Origin: Marasmius tenuissimus | Taxonomy: Eukaryota > Basidiomycota > Agaricomycetes > Agaricales > Marasmiaceae | Assembly (NCBI GenBank): GCA_029532415.1 | Contig: JAQOTA010000052.1 | Location: 3,100,001 to 3,164,000, forward strand | Reading direction: 5' to 3' | DNA length: 64,000 bases | Shown here: positions 10,618 to 20,889 of the stretch, piece after piece | Layout of the letters: each line of letters starts with the position of its first letter | Numbering within the stretch: position 1 is the stretch's first letter | Made by a program: the position numbers and the translations under genes | Notes under the pieces: model-generated | The model's input: only the letters and a program-made list of their open reading frames with translations | The model's database searches: none | Told to the model about the DNA's origin: nothing

Positions 10618-13600
10618 ATGTTCGACGTTAAGAAATTCTTCTCCGGTCGCTTCGACGGCACTGGTTTCCGCCAGACCTATAACGGCGAAATGGAAGCTGT
10701 AACCAAGGCCCAAGGCCTTTATCGTCACCTTACTGGTGCGGCTAAGAAGCCTACGTACCCGCTGGGGGAACCCATTGTTCCGACCATTACCGTCACTACT
10801 CCCCCTGGTGGAACTGCTCCGCCTGCAGCTGGAACTGACAGTGACGACGAACCTGATCGTCACCCTCCCACTGATGCTCAGATCACGGCGTACAATACTG
10901 CGCTAGAATCATGGGAGGAAAAAGACCTCCAGCTGATGGGTATCATTCAGCTAACCTCTACGAAAGAAGTCTTTGAACCTCTCAAGGACATGGACGCTGC
11001 CAAAGCCTGGTCCACCATCGTCACCACCTATGGCGAACCAACCTTGTCTGCCATCTATGGCGACTTCGTCAAATTGGTGTCCTTCCGGCTTACCACTAGC
11101 CACCCCCAGGCTGGCATCGCCAAGTTCAAACACTACATTGAACGTCTTGCCGAGGTCGGGGTTGAACTCCCCGAGTTGATCAAAGCCCTCCTTCTTATCG
11201 CAGCTATTCCTCCCGAATGGGACGCCACTTCCTCCAAGTCCCTTCATGACTTTGATAGGGATCCTGAGAGCTCCAGCGCCCTCACCGTCGCCGACGTTCA
11301 TGAAGCTATCATGATTGAATACGAGCGTCAGAACCCTCAGCTTGCCAACCGCCTCTCTGCGGTCAAGCGTGCTGGTAACCGCGAGCCATCCTTTGGTCAG
11401 CAGCAGCGTCCGCCGCAGCAACGTCAGCAGCGCAGACAGCAGCAGCGTGGTCAACAGCGTCAACCACAGCAGCAGCAGCAACGTCCTTCTTCGAACCAGA
11501 ACAACGGTAAGAAGAAGAAACAGCAGCAGCGTGGTACCCGCGGTGGCATCAACCAGCATCAGGGTCCTGGCAACGCCGGCGGTAACAATGGTGGTAACAA
11601 TCGGTCGCATGGTCACTCTCATCTGGCATCCTATGCATCCGTCGTAGCTTCCCCTGCTCCTATCCGTCCATACTCCTCGATCACCGACCGCAGGGAACGT
11701 ATCGCGTTGAACGCGGTAAACAACTCCCTGCGCGCCGAGATCGCCAGCGCCCCTCCTGTTCGCGCTATGGGATCACCGCCCCCAGCTCACTTCACCGGTC
11801 ACTGGGACAAGTCCTGTGACAGCACTGTCCCTCAGCCAGCTGTCAAGAAGAACCCGGCTGCCATGCAGTCCTTCACTGGCTTCAAGCCATCTCAGTCAGT
11901 ATTTGATGATGTCCGTGGAGCACGTTCCCTTGCTGACAGACTTGGTGCCCCCAAGACGGCGCGGTATCTCAAACCCTTCGAACAGATCGTCACGTCCGCC
12001 ACCAATCGTTCGCTCCAGGACCGCATTGAACAACCACGTGCGTCCTCGTCCAAGCGTCTTTTGGAGGATGATGAGGGATATGAGGGAGCCGGATCTCCTT
12101 CTTCTACTTCTTCTAAACGCTCTCGTAGCGCTGATCCTGATGAAGATGTAGAGATGGACTGGGGATCTGACGACGGTATGGAAGACATGACCTCTCTATT
12201 CGGTAATGATGTTGACAACGATATTGCCGAAGCTGCAGGGGTTGAGGACGTCCCGGATGACGTCTCTCTTGGATCGTTCCACGATGACAGGCAAGTACCA
12301 TACCTTGACCTGCTTTCCCAAGCTGATGCAAACCTACAGCGCTGCTCTCAACTAGTTGGTATCAGTAGTGCGCGCGGTAGTCGTAGTGATCTGGTATCAC
12401 TTGTAAATTTTTGCAATGCTATTTCGACCCACTTTGTGGGATGTACTCAATGTAAGGGAAAGAAAAGTGTGAACAACGCACAGGGTTGGCTCCTTGATTC
12501 TGGTGCCTCCTCTCATTTCACGAATGATTTGAATGATTTCGCTGAATATGAATCGCTTGATGGTCCTATCGTAAATACTGCGAATAAGGGCAACCCTATA
12601 CAGATCAAGGGTAAAGGCACTGTCTTCATTAAGCATAATATCGAAGGACATGACGGGAAACTTACTGAGCGCGTTTCGCGACTCTATCCTGTCTATTACA
12701 TACCTCAATTGGACATACGTCTACTATCAATGGGAGAGTTCCTTCAAGATGGTCTATCAATTCGTGGAAACGCGAAGAAGTTAGCCTTCTATTCATCACA
12801 GCGACGACAGTCGCTTGTTTCCTACCCTCATATGCCTGGTCAAACCATTTATTGGGTACAATCGCGGAAAGCATCTGCTGAGGTTTTAATGGCCAAGTCG
12901 GTCGTTTACAACGTCGACTACGATATTGAGCACAGACGCTTTGGGCATCCATCGGATAAAGCCCTAAACAAAGCTCGGAAACATACGCAAGGTTTCCCAC
13001 TTGACCTTAAGATGCCTACTAAGAAGACACCTCTGTGTCGTGGTTGTGCTGAAGGCAAGATGCATGAGAAATCGTTCCCCAACTCTACAACGAGAGCTTC
13101 TAAACCGTTTGAATGCATACATTCGGATTTGAAGTCGTACCCGGCTGAATCATATCACCGGTACAAGTACTACATCTCTTTTCTCGATGACTGCACGTCC
13201 TACGTTTGGACCTCCAAGCTCAAGACGAAAGACGAGGCAGTACCCGCTTTGAGAGACTTCCTTACTATGGTCAAGACGCAATTCAATGCTGTTGTCAAGA
13301 CCTGGATGTCCGATGAAGGGGGAGAGTACAAAGGAGATAAGTTCGATGCAGTACTGAAAGAGTATGGGATCCAGAGGGATCAAAGCATACCGTATACACC
13401 ACAACAAAACGGTCGTGCTGAACGATTTAACAGGACTATTCATGAGAAGGCTGAAGCTCTTCGCTTTGAAGCTTGTATGCCTCAGTCCTGGTGGGAATTC
13501 TGCCATGTGCACGCCGTCCACCTCTACAATCGCACTCCTGTGCAACGTTTGAGCTGGCGAACTCCGTTCGAAATGCTTTACGGCGATGCACCTGATGTTT

Positions 13601-16026
13601 CACATCTCCGAGTATTGGGTTGTGCAGCCTACGTCTTCATTCCTGAAGATCGTAGGAAGAATAAGCTCGCTCCTCACAGTGAGTTAATGACTTTCATTGG
13701 TTACCAAGATGGGATGAAAGGCTTCCTGTTCATGCGAAGTAATAATTCCGTATTCAAAGGTAGCACTGCACTGTTCGATGAGACGCTGTATAATAAGTGT
13801 CCTGATGCCAAAACTCGTGGCTTCACACCTGTCGGTAGTGAACCTTTTACTTTGGGTGAAAATCCCAACATTCCTTCGGAAGATGAAGACTCTGATGACG
13901 ACTGGGACAATACTCCGTTCCCAGATCTCAGACGTCGCTCCGAACCTTCTAAGAGATCAGAACCTCAGGTTGACGAACCTGCAGGTGGCCCTGCACCAGG
14001 GGATGTGCCACTCCCTCAATCTGGTCCTCCGACGCCTCCAGGCGAACCCGCTGTTCCTCCGCCTGCACCAGCAGCGGATGGTCCACGACGGTCTTCGAGG
14101 CAGCGGAAGGGTACAACGCAACCTGGTAACATATTTGGTGAACAGCGGAACCCAAATAGACCCTCAGATATTGTTCGTGACTTAGAAAATAAGAATACTT
14201 GGAGAAACGTCACTGGAGATAAAGAACCTACACATCCAGTCGATCGCCCTAGTTCTTCGCGATCTAGGAAAGGCAAAGGTGGTAAAAAGGGGATTCCTGG
14301 TCCACTTCTGCCTCCGCCTGCTCCAGAACCCAGTGGAAGCACTGAGTCGCATGAGGAAGAAAGCGTAGTCGAAAGACTGACCCAAGAAGGGGGAGTAGGA
14401 TTCGTGATTTACCTGTTGAACAATGCCGTTCCAGTTCACGATTCGCTTCCAACGTCCGATACTCCTGATTTCTCTAACATCAGAGAGTGGACACTCCGCG
14501 ATATTCTAAAGTTGCCTGTTGAGCAACAGAAGGAATGGAAGACTGCTTGCCACGAAGAACTTGAGGCACTTCGTAAGCGCAAGGTCTTCGAACTCTGTGA
14601 CTTGCCTAAAGGTCGCAAAGCCATCAAAAATAGATGGGTCTTCGACGTCAAGTCGAATGGTCGCAAGAAAGCGAGGCTTGTTGCCAAAGGTTTCTCTCAG
14701 GTCGAAGGTGTCGATTTTGATGAGATCTTCTCACCAGTTGTTCGTTATGAGACTGTTCGTATGATGCTTGCTCTCGCAGCTCTCAAGAACTGGTACATCA
14801 CCTCTGTTGATGTTAAGAACGCCTTCCTTTATGGTGATCTTGTCGAGGAGATTTACATGGAACAACCTGAAGGCTTCAAAGTCAAGGGCCAAGAACGCAA
14901 GGTATTACGCCTGCGTCGTGCATTATATGGACTGAAGCAAGCTGCCCTTGAATGGTGGCGAACCCTCAGCTCGTCCATGGAAGTATTAGGCTTCAAACAC
15001 CTGACTTCTGATGCTGGACTCTTCATCTGCAAAGATCTAAAGAGTGGTGAAGTTGTGTATGCGATCATATACGTTGACAATGCACTCTTCATGGGTCCTA
15101 ACAAAGCTTTTGTTGACAAGAAGAAAGCCGAGTTCATGGCTCGATGGGAATGTCGTGATATGGGCGATGCTAGCGAGTTTCTCCGCATGAGCATTCGTCG
15201 CGAAGGCAATAAGATCATGATTGACCAGAAGGATTATCTAAAGAAAGTCCTTGAATGTTTCGGGATGCAGAATGCAAAAGGTGCTCCTACGCCCTTGCCT
15301 GCTGGCTACATGCCAACTCCCAACGATGGTCCAGTCAATCCTGTCATTCGCTCCAGATTCCAGTCTGTGATTGGGTCGCTTCTGTACATTATGTTGGGCA
15401 CACGTCCTGATATTGCCTATGCAGTTACGAAGCTTTCCCAGTTCTCTTCTAATCCAACGAAGGAACACCTCGATAAAGCTCTGTATATCTGCCGCTATCT
15501 AGCTGGCACATCAGATTATTCACTTGTCTACGATGGTGACTCTGATGGAGGTCTTCTTGCGTTCACAGACTCGGATTGGGCTGCCGATCCTATCAAACGC
15601 CGTTCGATTACTGGCTATTTCTTCAAGTTAGCAGGCGGCATCTTCTCGTGGCAATCACACGCCCAGAAGACTGTAGCTCTTTCTTCCACTGAAGCTGAGT
15701 ATATGGCACTGTCGGATTGCAGTCGTCAAGCTTCCTGGATAAGATCGCTACTCTCTGAACTTGGAATTGATATAGGTCCTATTCCAATCTGCGGAGACAA
15801 TCAAGGCTCGATCTTCATTGCATCTAATCCGGTTCAAGAACGCCGAACCAAGCACATCAATATTCGGTATCACTATATTCGATCGTGTGTTGAAGATGGC
15901 AAAGTCGAGTTGTTCTTCATTGAAGGAGTTTATAATCCCGCAGATATGTTTACGAAGAATCTCGGACATGAGAAGTTCTTACGATTCAGAGACCACCTTG
16001 GACTTGAATTCTATTCGTCCACTTGA
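10618..16026 (+). CDS. Copia Gag-Pol polyprotein, 1802 residues
   Basis: One uninterrupted frame encodes the whole polyprotein. Residues 1 to about 260 are a Gag region (start MFDVKKFFSGRFDGTGF), followed by a Gln/Arg/Asn-rich basic stretch (about 260-330). I see no CCHC zinc knuckle. The aspartic protease motif LLDSGASSHF lies near residue 627. The pre-integrase block (HRRFGHPS and CRGCAEGKMH) and the integrase core follow with its Asp, Asp and Glu (HSDLKS, MSDEGGEYKG, QQNGRAERFN). An acidic Pro-rich linker leads to the reverse transcriptase (RLVAKGFSQVEG, VDVKNAFLYG, and YVDNALF at 15070-15090). RNase H follows (FTDSDWA, STEAEYMAL, GDNQGS). The reverse transcriptase box normally reads YVDD, and here the second catalytic Asp is Asn (codon AAT at 15079-15081), which should abolish activity. 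Confidence 0.95.
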   Translation: MFDVKKFFSGRFDGTGFRQTYNGEMEAVTKAQGLYRHLTGAAKKPTYPLGEPIVPTITVTTPPGGTAPPAAGTDSDDEPDRHPPTDAQITAYNTALESWEEKDLQLMGIIQLTSTKEVFEPLKDMDAAKAWSTIVTTYGEPTLSAIYGDFVKLVSFRLTTSHPQAGIAKFKHYIERLAEVGVELPELIKALLLIAAIPPEWDATSSKSLHDFDRDPESSSALTVADVHEAIMIEYERQNPQLANRLSAVKRAGNREPSFGQQQRPPQQRQQRRQQQRGQQRQPQQQQQRPSSNQNNGKKKKQQQRGTRGGINQHQGPGNAGGNNGGNNRSHGHSHLASYASVVASPAPIRPYSSITDRRERIALNAVNNSLRAEIASAPPVRAMGSPPPAHFTGHWDKSCDSTVPQPAVKKNPAAMQSFTGFKPSQSVFDDVRGARSLADRLGAPKTARYLKPFEQIVTSATNRSLQDRIEQPRASSSKRLLEDDEGYEGAGSPSSTSSKRSRSADPDEDVEMDWGSDDGMEDMTSLFGNDVDNDIAEAAGVEDVPDDVSLGSFHDDRQVPYLDLLSQADANLQRCSQLVGISSARGSRSDLVSLVNFCNAISTHFVGCTQCKGKKSVNNAQGWLLDSGASSHFTNDLNDFAEYESLDGPIVNTANKGNPIQIKGKGTVFIKHNIEGHDGKLTERVSRLYPVYYIPQLDIRLLSMGEFLQDGLSIRGNAKKLAFYSSQRRQSLVSYPHMPGQTIYWVQSRKASAEVLMAKSVVYNVDYDIEHRRFGHPSDKALNKARKHTQGFPLDLKMPTKKTPLCRGCAEGKMHEKSFPNSTTRASKPFECIHSDLKSYPAESYHRYKYYISFLDDCTSYVWTSKLKTKDEAVPALRDFLTMVKTQFNAVVKTWMSDEGGEYKGDKFDAVLKEYGIQRDQSIPYTPQQNGRAERFNRTIHEKAEALRFEACMPQSWWEFCHVHAVHLYNRTPVQRLSWRTPFEMLYGDAPDVSHLRVLGCAAYVFIPEDRRKNKLAPHSELMTFIGYQDGMKGFLFMRSNNSVFKGSTALFDETLYNKCPDAKTRGFTPVGSEPFTLGENPNIPSEDEDSDDDWDNTPFPDLRRRSEPSKRSEPQVDEPAGGPAPGDVPLPQSGPPTPPGEPAVPPPAPAADGPRRSSRQRKGTTQPGNIFGEQRNPNRPSDIVRDLENKNTWRNVTGDKEPTHPVDRPSSSRSRKGKGGKKGIPGPLLPPPAPEPSGSTESHEEESVVERLTQEGGVGFVIYLLNNAVPVHDSLPTSDTPDFSNIREWTLRDILKLPVEQQKEWKTACHEELEALRKRKVFELCDLPKGRKAIKNRWVFDVKSNGRKKARLVAKGFSQVEGVDFDEIFSPVVRYETVRMMLALAALKNWYITSVDVKNAFLYGDLVEEIYMEQPEGFKVKGQERKVLRLRRALYGLKQAALEWWRTLSSSMEVLGFKHLTSDAGLFICKDLKSGEVVYAIIYVDNALFMGPNKAFVDKKKAEFMARWECRDMGDASEFLRMSIRREGNKIMIDQKDYLKKVLECFGMQNAKGAPTPLPAGYMPTPNDGPVNPVIRSRFQSVIGSLLYIMLGTRPDIAYAVTKLSQFSSNPTKEHLDKALYICRYLAGTSDYSLVYDGDSDGGLLAFTDSDWAADPIKRRSITGYFFKLAGGIFSWQSHAQKTVALSSTEAEYMALSDCSRQASWIRSLLSELGIDIGPIPICGDNQGSIFIASNPVQERRTKHINIRYHYIRSCVEDGKVELFFIEGVYNPADMFTKNLGHEKFLRFRDHLGLEFYSST

Positions 16027-16059
16027 TTCGCTCAGATGCGCTTTTCAGCTGCACTTAGC

Positions 16060-16068
16060 GAGGGGGTG
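16060..16068 (+). other. Polypurine tract of the Copia element
   Basis: GAGGGGGTG lies immediately before the 3' LTR, the position used to prime plus-strand DNA synthesis in LTR retrotransposons. It lies 33 bp after the gag-pol stop codon. Confidence 0.75.
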
Positions 16069-16379
16069 TGTTGAATCCGTGGACTATAATTAGATCCCGG
16101 TATATCCAAAGTCCCGGTTCATACTTCCCGCCATCATATTATGCGGGACTATTGTTCCATTTATCATTTCTACTTATGATCATATGTACAAATTCTATTA
16201 TCGTCCTTATATGGTATTCACTATAGTCTCTACATGTATATAAGCTCGTAGTTCTCTACCTGAATCGACAGTGTGCTTGAGCTTCTACGTCTCACCTCTA
16301 TCTCTCTAAACTCCTCTCTGGTAAGTAGTAGTATAGCTATGTTGTAGTCCTCTGCGCTAGGCGTCATGCCGGCTCATCA
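16069..16379 (+). repeat. 3' LTR of the Copia element
   Basis: It is identical in length (311 bp) to the 5' LTR with three substitutions and no indel. The second GACGG target copy follows at 16380-16384, and the coding sequence of gene copy A resumes at once. Confidence 0.95.
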
Positions 16380-17192
16380 GACGGAAGTTGGCCTCACAGG
16401 TGAGACCCTCCCTTCAAACAGACGGTGTTAGGTCGAAGTCACGTATTGAGACTCCAGAACGCAGCGCCATCACTCACCCAACCTTCCACATGAACGTGGG
16501 AACCAGAATGCTGAAACCACCCCCGATATCCTTCACAGTGCCTGGTAACGAAGAGTAAGTATAACCTTGATCGAGCATGAGCGCCGCAAATATGAGAAGG
16601 CATTCTCACCGACTGTGATGTTCTGAACATATCCCGTCTTGTTGGTCGCACGGATCACCGTTCCGTTCGCCGCACTTCCAGTCGGGTCAGACCAAGTAGG
16701 TGTCGATCCATTGAGAGTAAGACCGGTGGTCTGGCCGGTCTGTCGATGCCAACAAAAGCAATGAGGCTAACTCAGAGTTGCGCTAGGAAGATTCGATACG
16801 GACCTTCATCTCAATCATCGAGTTCGGAGTAACGGAATTGCCATTGGTCTGAAAGTTGGTGTGAACACAGCGGTCCTGAGCGAAAGAAATAGCAGTTTCG
16901 ACTTACAAGTTGGGCGACACCGAAGCCCAGTCTGGAGTCGTATTCAACACTGAACGCATTCATGGCAGTGGATCCTGGCGCCGATTTGAGACTGGCCGTT
17001 TTCCTGTGATCATGAAACAACATGGTCAGTGCCGTCACTCGAGTAGGTGAGGGCGACTCAAACAGCATACCAGGCGACACGGTTCTGGTCCCCACTGAGC
17101 TCGGTTCCCATAGGAGTGGCGAAGACGAAGACGACGTTTACGTCCCTGGTGAGCTGACCGGGTTTGTAGTTGAAGATCAGAGTGCGTTCCAT

Positions 17193-18200
17193 TGTTCGAG
17201 GGAGAGAGTTGTGCTGATTAACAACGGTGTGGAGGTTGTGTTGTGATCTGAACGGACCAAGGACTGCACTTCTTATACGAATCGGACTGGTCAGTATTTG
17301 GTGATTACGGTCCCAGTGGGATCGGAGCGGTCTGTTAGTGCGCTAGCTTTGACACTGACAAACGAAATGTAGCGGAGGTAATTTCCCTCCGAACATACCC
17401 CTTTGCTTTGGAGGTAAGCCGAAAAGCAGCCCTCTCGATTCTCCTTGTGACCTCTTGCAGCAAATCGCAAGCTGAATGTTTCTAGTTGCAATATTTCGCT
17501 ATTCGTCCTCAGAGCATCTCCATCCCTGATAGTAAGGCGCATCGAGCATGACCATGAAGATCCTCGGTGGATGTTACATGTCAGAAGGAGACACTACCAC
17601 GGGCTGACCACGTAATGGAGTACCTGAGCCTTCGCATGTGGACCTAGGGGTACACCAATGCTCGCAATATCCCGCGCTCAAACGTCCTCCGCAAGCAGTC
17701 TGTTACACAGAGATTTTTATTACGAGGAACACCTGCATTTTCCGTTTTTCGCGTACCTCGTCGGCCTCTCCTGATTTGTGTGTTCACCGCAAGTCTTCTT
17801 GTATTCCGTGAACAGGATGCAGGCAGGGGAAATTTTTTGGTGGCCAAAGGGATTGAAAATGTCGAGCGGGCAAATTTGCGCTCCGAACGTACTGCAAACA
17901 TATTGACGGGTTTTGCTTTCGCTTCCAGGCCCACCCTGCGTACCCCGTACGCGCGATGTCAACCCCAACGTCCTACGGACGGTTTCAGAATTATGAGAAG
18001 CGAGCTCGATGTTAGGGAACGAAATCGCCTACTCTATCGCAAGGCACCATTCTTGTCCGGCCACCCACTCGCTGCTCAGGATGGTTTCTTTGAGTATTCT
18101 GTAGCCTAGGTCACTCAATGGTCGGACATTTGGCTTTGGCGGAGATGATGGTGGTCACGGTGAGAAAGCTGAATAGGCGCTTGGGCACACGGACGGCCGA
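17193..18200. repeat. Upstream duplication module A
   Basis: The region upstream of gene copy A is shared with the regions upstream of copy B (21995-23200) and, inverted, of copy C (28610-29391). Shared blocks include ATTTCCCTCCGAA followed by a CCCCTTTGCTT run, GTACCTGAGCC, CGTCCTCCGCAAGC, GAGGAACACCTGCATT, TTTTTCGCGTACCTCG, CAGGCAGGGGAAATT and GATGGTGGTCACGG. Conserved frames occur on both strands of the module between A and B, but neither is preserved well enough in C to call a gene. Confidence 0.75.
17270..17275 (-). promoter_or_regulatory. TATA box of gene copy A
   Basis: On the minus strand TATAAGAAGTGC lies about 80 bp before the ATG at 17192. The same element at the same distance precedes copies B and C, which supports a conserved core promoter. 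Confidence 0.6.
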
Positions 18201-18230
18201 AGCGCTCATGACCTTCCAGAGACCCTTGTC

Positions 18231-18373
18231 ACTCTTCACGCGACTCCGAGAGCCCATAGTGCGATCCTCTTTTTCTGTGATTCTATGTAGCTTGAAAATT
18301 GAAGACCTTCAACACTCTTCACGCGACTCCAAGGGCGCACAGTGCGGCCCTCTTTTGCGGTGAATCTATGTAG
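18231..18373. repeat. Imperfect tandem duplication, about 60 bp
   Basis: The block from ACTCTTCACGCGACTCC to CTATGTAG occurs at 18231-18290 and again at 18314-18373, with several substitutions and a short spacer. A weaker relative lies near 23285-23340. Confidence 0.65.
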
Positions 18374-18452
18374 ACAGCTTTCTCTATGTTCAGATACTCA
18401 TAAACAGCTCGTTCTTTCCTACATGGATACGGTACGGAAATTCCATTTGCAG

Positions 18453-19975
18453 TCAAACGAATGACTTGAACTCAAAGACCTCTACTCTGATAGCCCGAAA
18501 TGAACTTGTACCTAGCTTCTCCCTCGGAAACCACCTCCGGTATGTATTTCTCCGTCCTCCACGTATCAAGATCGTGAGCAAGGGAGGCTCCTTCAGCGCC
18601 GGCTTTAAATTCTTCAAAATGCTCTCCACGCTACCTGGCCCAGTACCGACGAACGACATTCTACCGACATCACGAGGGTGGATTGCAGGGTGATCTCGAT
18701 TGTTGGTAGGGTGAATAGCGCTAGTGTATGCTTGACGAGGATTCCCTAAACGGTTCGAAGTCGAGTCAGCCAGCATCTCCGAGAAGCGAGAGCGACGACA
18801 GTGAATAACAACAATATTCACCTCCGGATCCTCCGCAGCGAGAACATCATCCTCACCCACACACACGTACTCAACGACACTAACTCCGTAAACCCATCAA
18901 ACGCACTTGCGTTCGAAATCCCAAGTTCTACAGTCCAGGCTCCCAAGAGAAAATTGTAGCTTCCTTGAGCGTCGCCCGATGTCTGGGTAGGGCCTCGTAG
19001 TGCGAACCGGTCTGATTCTTCTTAATCAATCATTCTAGTGACCGAGAGTCTTAAGATCTCGAGTCCGGAGAAGGAGATGTAATCCACCAACTCAGAACCT
19101 GGGTTGCACACCGTTATGTGCCGGAGGTGAATATCGGACGAACGTAAGACGTCCCAACATGCGTCATTTTGTTCTTGGTCTCGGAGCTCGGGTGTGCGTA
19201 AACCGCGAATGTGGGGGAGAACGTCTAATGTAAAATCCACTGTCCACTCTACGCGTATCAGAGACTATAACCGTAGCGGCTTTGAGGATGGTACGGTGAA
19301 TAGGTCCGAGAAAGGAGTAACGGGGAATGTGAATTGGGGGTGGAACTGGAGGTCCCGGTGTGTGAGGTTGGGGTTGTTGGTGAGGAGCGCTTAAAAGGAT
19401 GAGTCTTTGAACGGGTAGATTATCAATAGCTGTTCTAGAGATCCGTGAGTGGAGAGGTGGAGAAGTAATGCAGGGAAGTCGTCTAGTATCCATTACGCCT
19501 TTATGCAGAGGAAGGAGAGCAATGGAAGTGCTGCCAGAACTTTATAAATGGTATTTGGAGCCCATTCAGGATCTTCGCCTGGTACTTTCCAGCCATACCG
19601 GATGAGGAACGCAGAGAAAGTATAGGAATAAGCAGAAAGAGACACACCTAATAGATCGAAGTCCCTTCAACGCGCGTAATCCGTCACCGAGAATCTCTAG
19701 GAATCTTCCAAGCACCTCTCCTTCCAAATATTGCACAGAGACGTCCAACTCCATCCTCTCTATCCGCCCAGCAGATTCAGGTTTGGCCCGAATGCCTCTG
19801 ATTTCGCTAATGAGGTCTCATTGCCTGGCTCTTCGTCGATAACAGCCTTGACGAGTCGATCTATCCAAAACGCTTGGTCTGTGGCAAATCCGAGAGATTT
19901 ACTAGTCAAACGAAGGTTTCCGAGGTCGTTAGAGTCAATCCAAATAAAAGATAGATTGCCATTAGCACGGCTCAT
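18453..19975 (-). pseudogene. Decayed F-box/LRR-like protein gene
   Basis: Minus-strand segments read like the LRR part of agaricomycete F-box proteins: NLRLTSKSLGFATDQAFW near 19900, then VQYLEGEVLGRFLEIL near 19720, DGLRALKGLRSI near 19650, and SELVDYISFSGLEILRLSV near 19060. The first two segments lie in different frames without an intron between them (near 19800), so a single-base frameshift is likely. A canonical N-terminal F-box was not found. Intact members would act as substrate receptors of SCF ubiquitin ligases. The C-terminal end near 18453-18550 is uncertain. Confidence 0.45.
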
Positions 19976-20889
19976 GAATTCGGTGTAATAGAATCATTTC
20001 CGGAGCCAGCCGACAAGATCTTGAGCTTAGATGTGAGTTGGAAGTTTATCCATTTGTATTTTCGAGTCGAAGTCGAGAAGTAAACGAGGGAAGGCACGCC
20101 AGCTGCGCCCTTCAATCGGGCAAAAGGAGCACGGTGATGAGACGTGTCACAACAACGAGTCGCCTTTTGCGCTCGAATTCGGAGTACCTGTGATTATTGT
20201 TGGATGGTAAGTTTTGGAAAATGCGAAGGGACAATGCACGATGTGTTACTTTACCATATATCTGTACATCTGGGAGAAGAAGCTTTATTCGTCGAGACTA
20301 CCCCTCAATTGGCTCGAATCACTGAGGAACATTGAGGAAATGGCTGACTTCGGATTCGACCGTGGTGGTTAAAGAAGAAGGTTGATTTTTACAGTAGGCG
20401 CCCGGCCCCTCCGGAATCCGGACCCGCTGCGAATTCGTCGTATTTCACCCCAACTCGACAGGTGATATTAAGCAGATACACCCTTTCGAAAGCTACATTC
20501 AACTTCGAACGCTCCAGACTAATGATCTATGTGCGGCCCCCATAACTAGCGTCACAGGCACCAGGACCACACTTCTTCAGACTCTAAGCATGACAGTGGC
20601 ACTGGCCTACCAACATTCAGAGAAAGACCACCTTCAAAAGGCCCGAAGGCCGGCAATCCAATTTCTGTACTAAGATCAAACACAACAATAAATATAATAA
20701 GGCGAATGTACAGTATTGAACCTCAACCATAAAGTCAATAGGACTGAATAAAAGATAAATAAAACACCGTTCTTCCCATTTACCATGCCGCTACCTTCGA
20801 CTGGGGTTCCACTCCACGGATGCACCCACAAGGCCGGACTTCAAAAAAGCTCTTGTCCATACCTTTGGCAATCTCGAGACTTGTATGGG
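19976..20889. other. Flank between the F-box relic and gene copy B
   Basis: No gene was seen. The stretch at about 20390-20520 (GCGCCCGGCCCCTCCGGAATCCGG onward, shown in part) resembles 23150-23290 downstream of module B, so it is another part of the duplicated unit. The last 200 bases match the 3' flank of copy A. Confidence 0.4.

Larger units (their letters stand above)
10007..16379 (+). mobile_element. Ty1-copia LTR retrotransposon, full length
   Basis: The element is 6373 bp long with two 311-bp LTRs (10007-10317 and 16069-16379), each starting TGTTGAATCC and ending CTCATCA. The target duplication is GACGG (10002-10006 and 16380-16384). Between the LTRs are a primer site, one long gag-pol frame and a purine tract. 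The order protease, integrase, reverse transcriptase, RNase H defines the Pseudoviridae/Copia type. The LTRs differ at only three positions, all G:C to A:T changes, so insertion was recent. It sits antisense inside gene copy A, and copy B shows the empty site (GGGACGGAAGTTGG at about 21188). Confidence 0.95.
9689..17192 (-). pseudogene. Copy A of the three-copy orphan family, split by a Copia element
   Basis: The gene begins at 17192 (MERTLIFNYKPG) and ends with a TAA at 9689-9691. Its exons match those of copy B: N-terminal exon 17192-17071, then exons carrying FGVAQL, the IEMK segment, RATNKTGYVQNITVG, LVPTFMWKVG, NFRPKLKMYVNLDY, and ATTNFTFSETPQQGY before the stop. A complete retrotransposon (10007-16379, opposite strand) interrupts the codons for FRPKLK, with GACGG duplicated at both sides. 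Apart from this insertion I see no stop or frameshift, so the gene was probably intact until a recent insertion. The protein has no signal peptide or membrane segment. It is rich in beta-type alternation and Asn/Thr/Gly. Its function is not known to me. Confidence 0.8.

Noticed and set aside
10951..11622. Long minus-strand frame of 223 codons
   Set aside because: It is the antisense shadow of the Gln-rich Gag region and consists of Leu/Thr runs.
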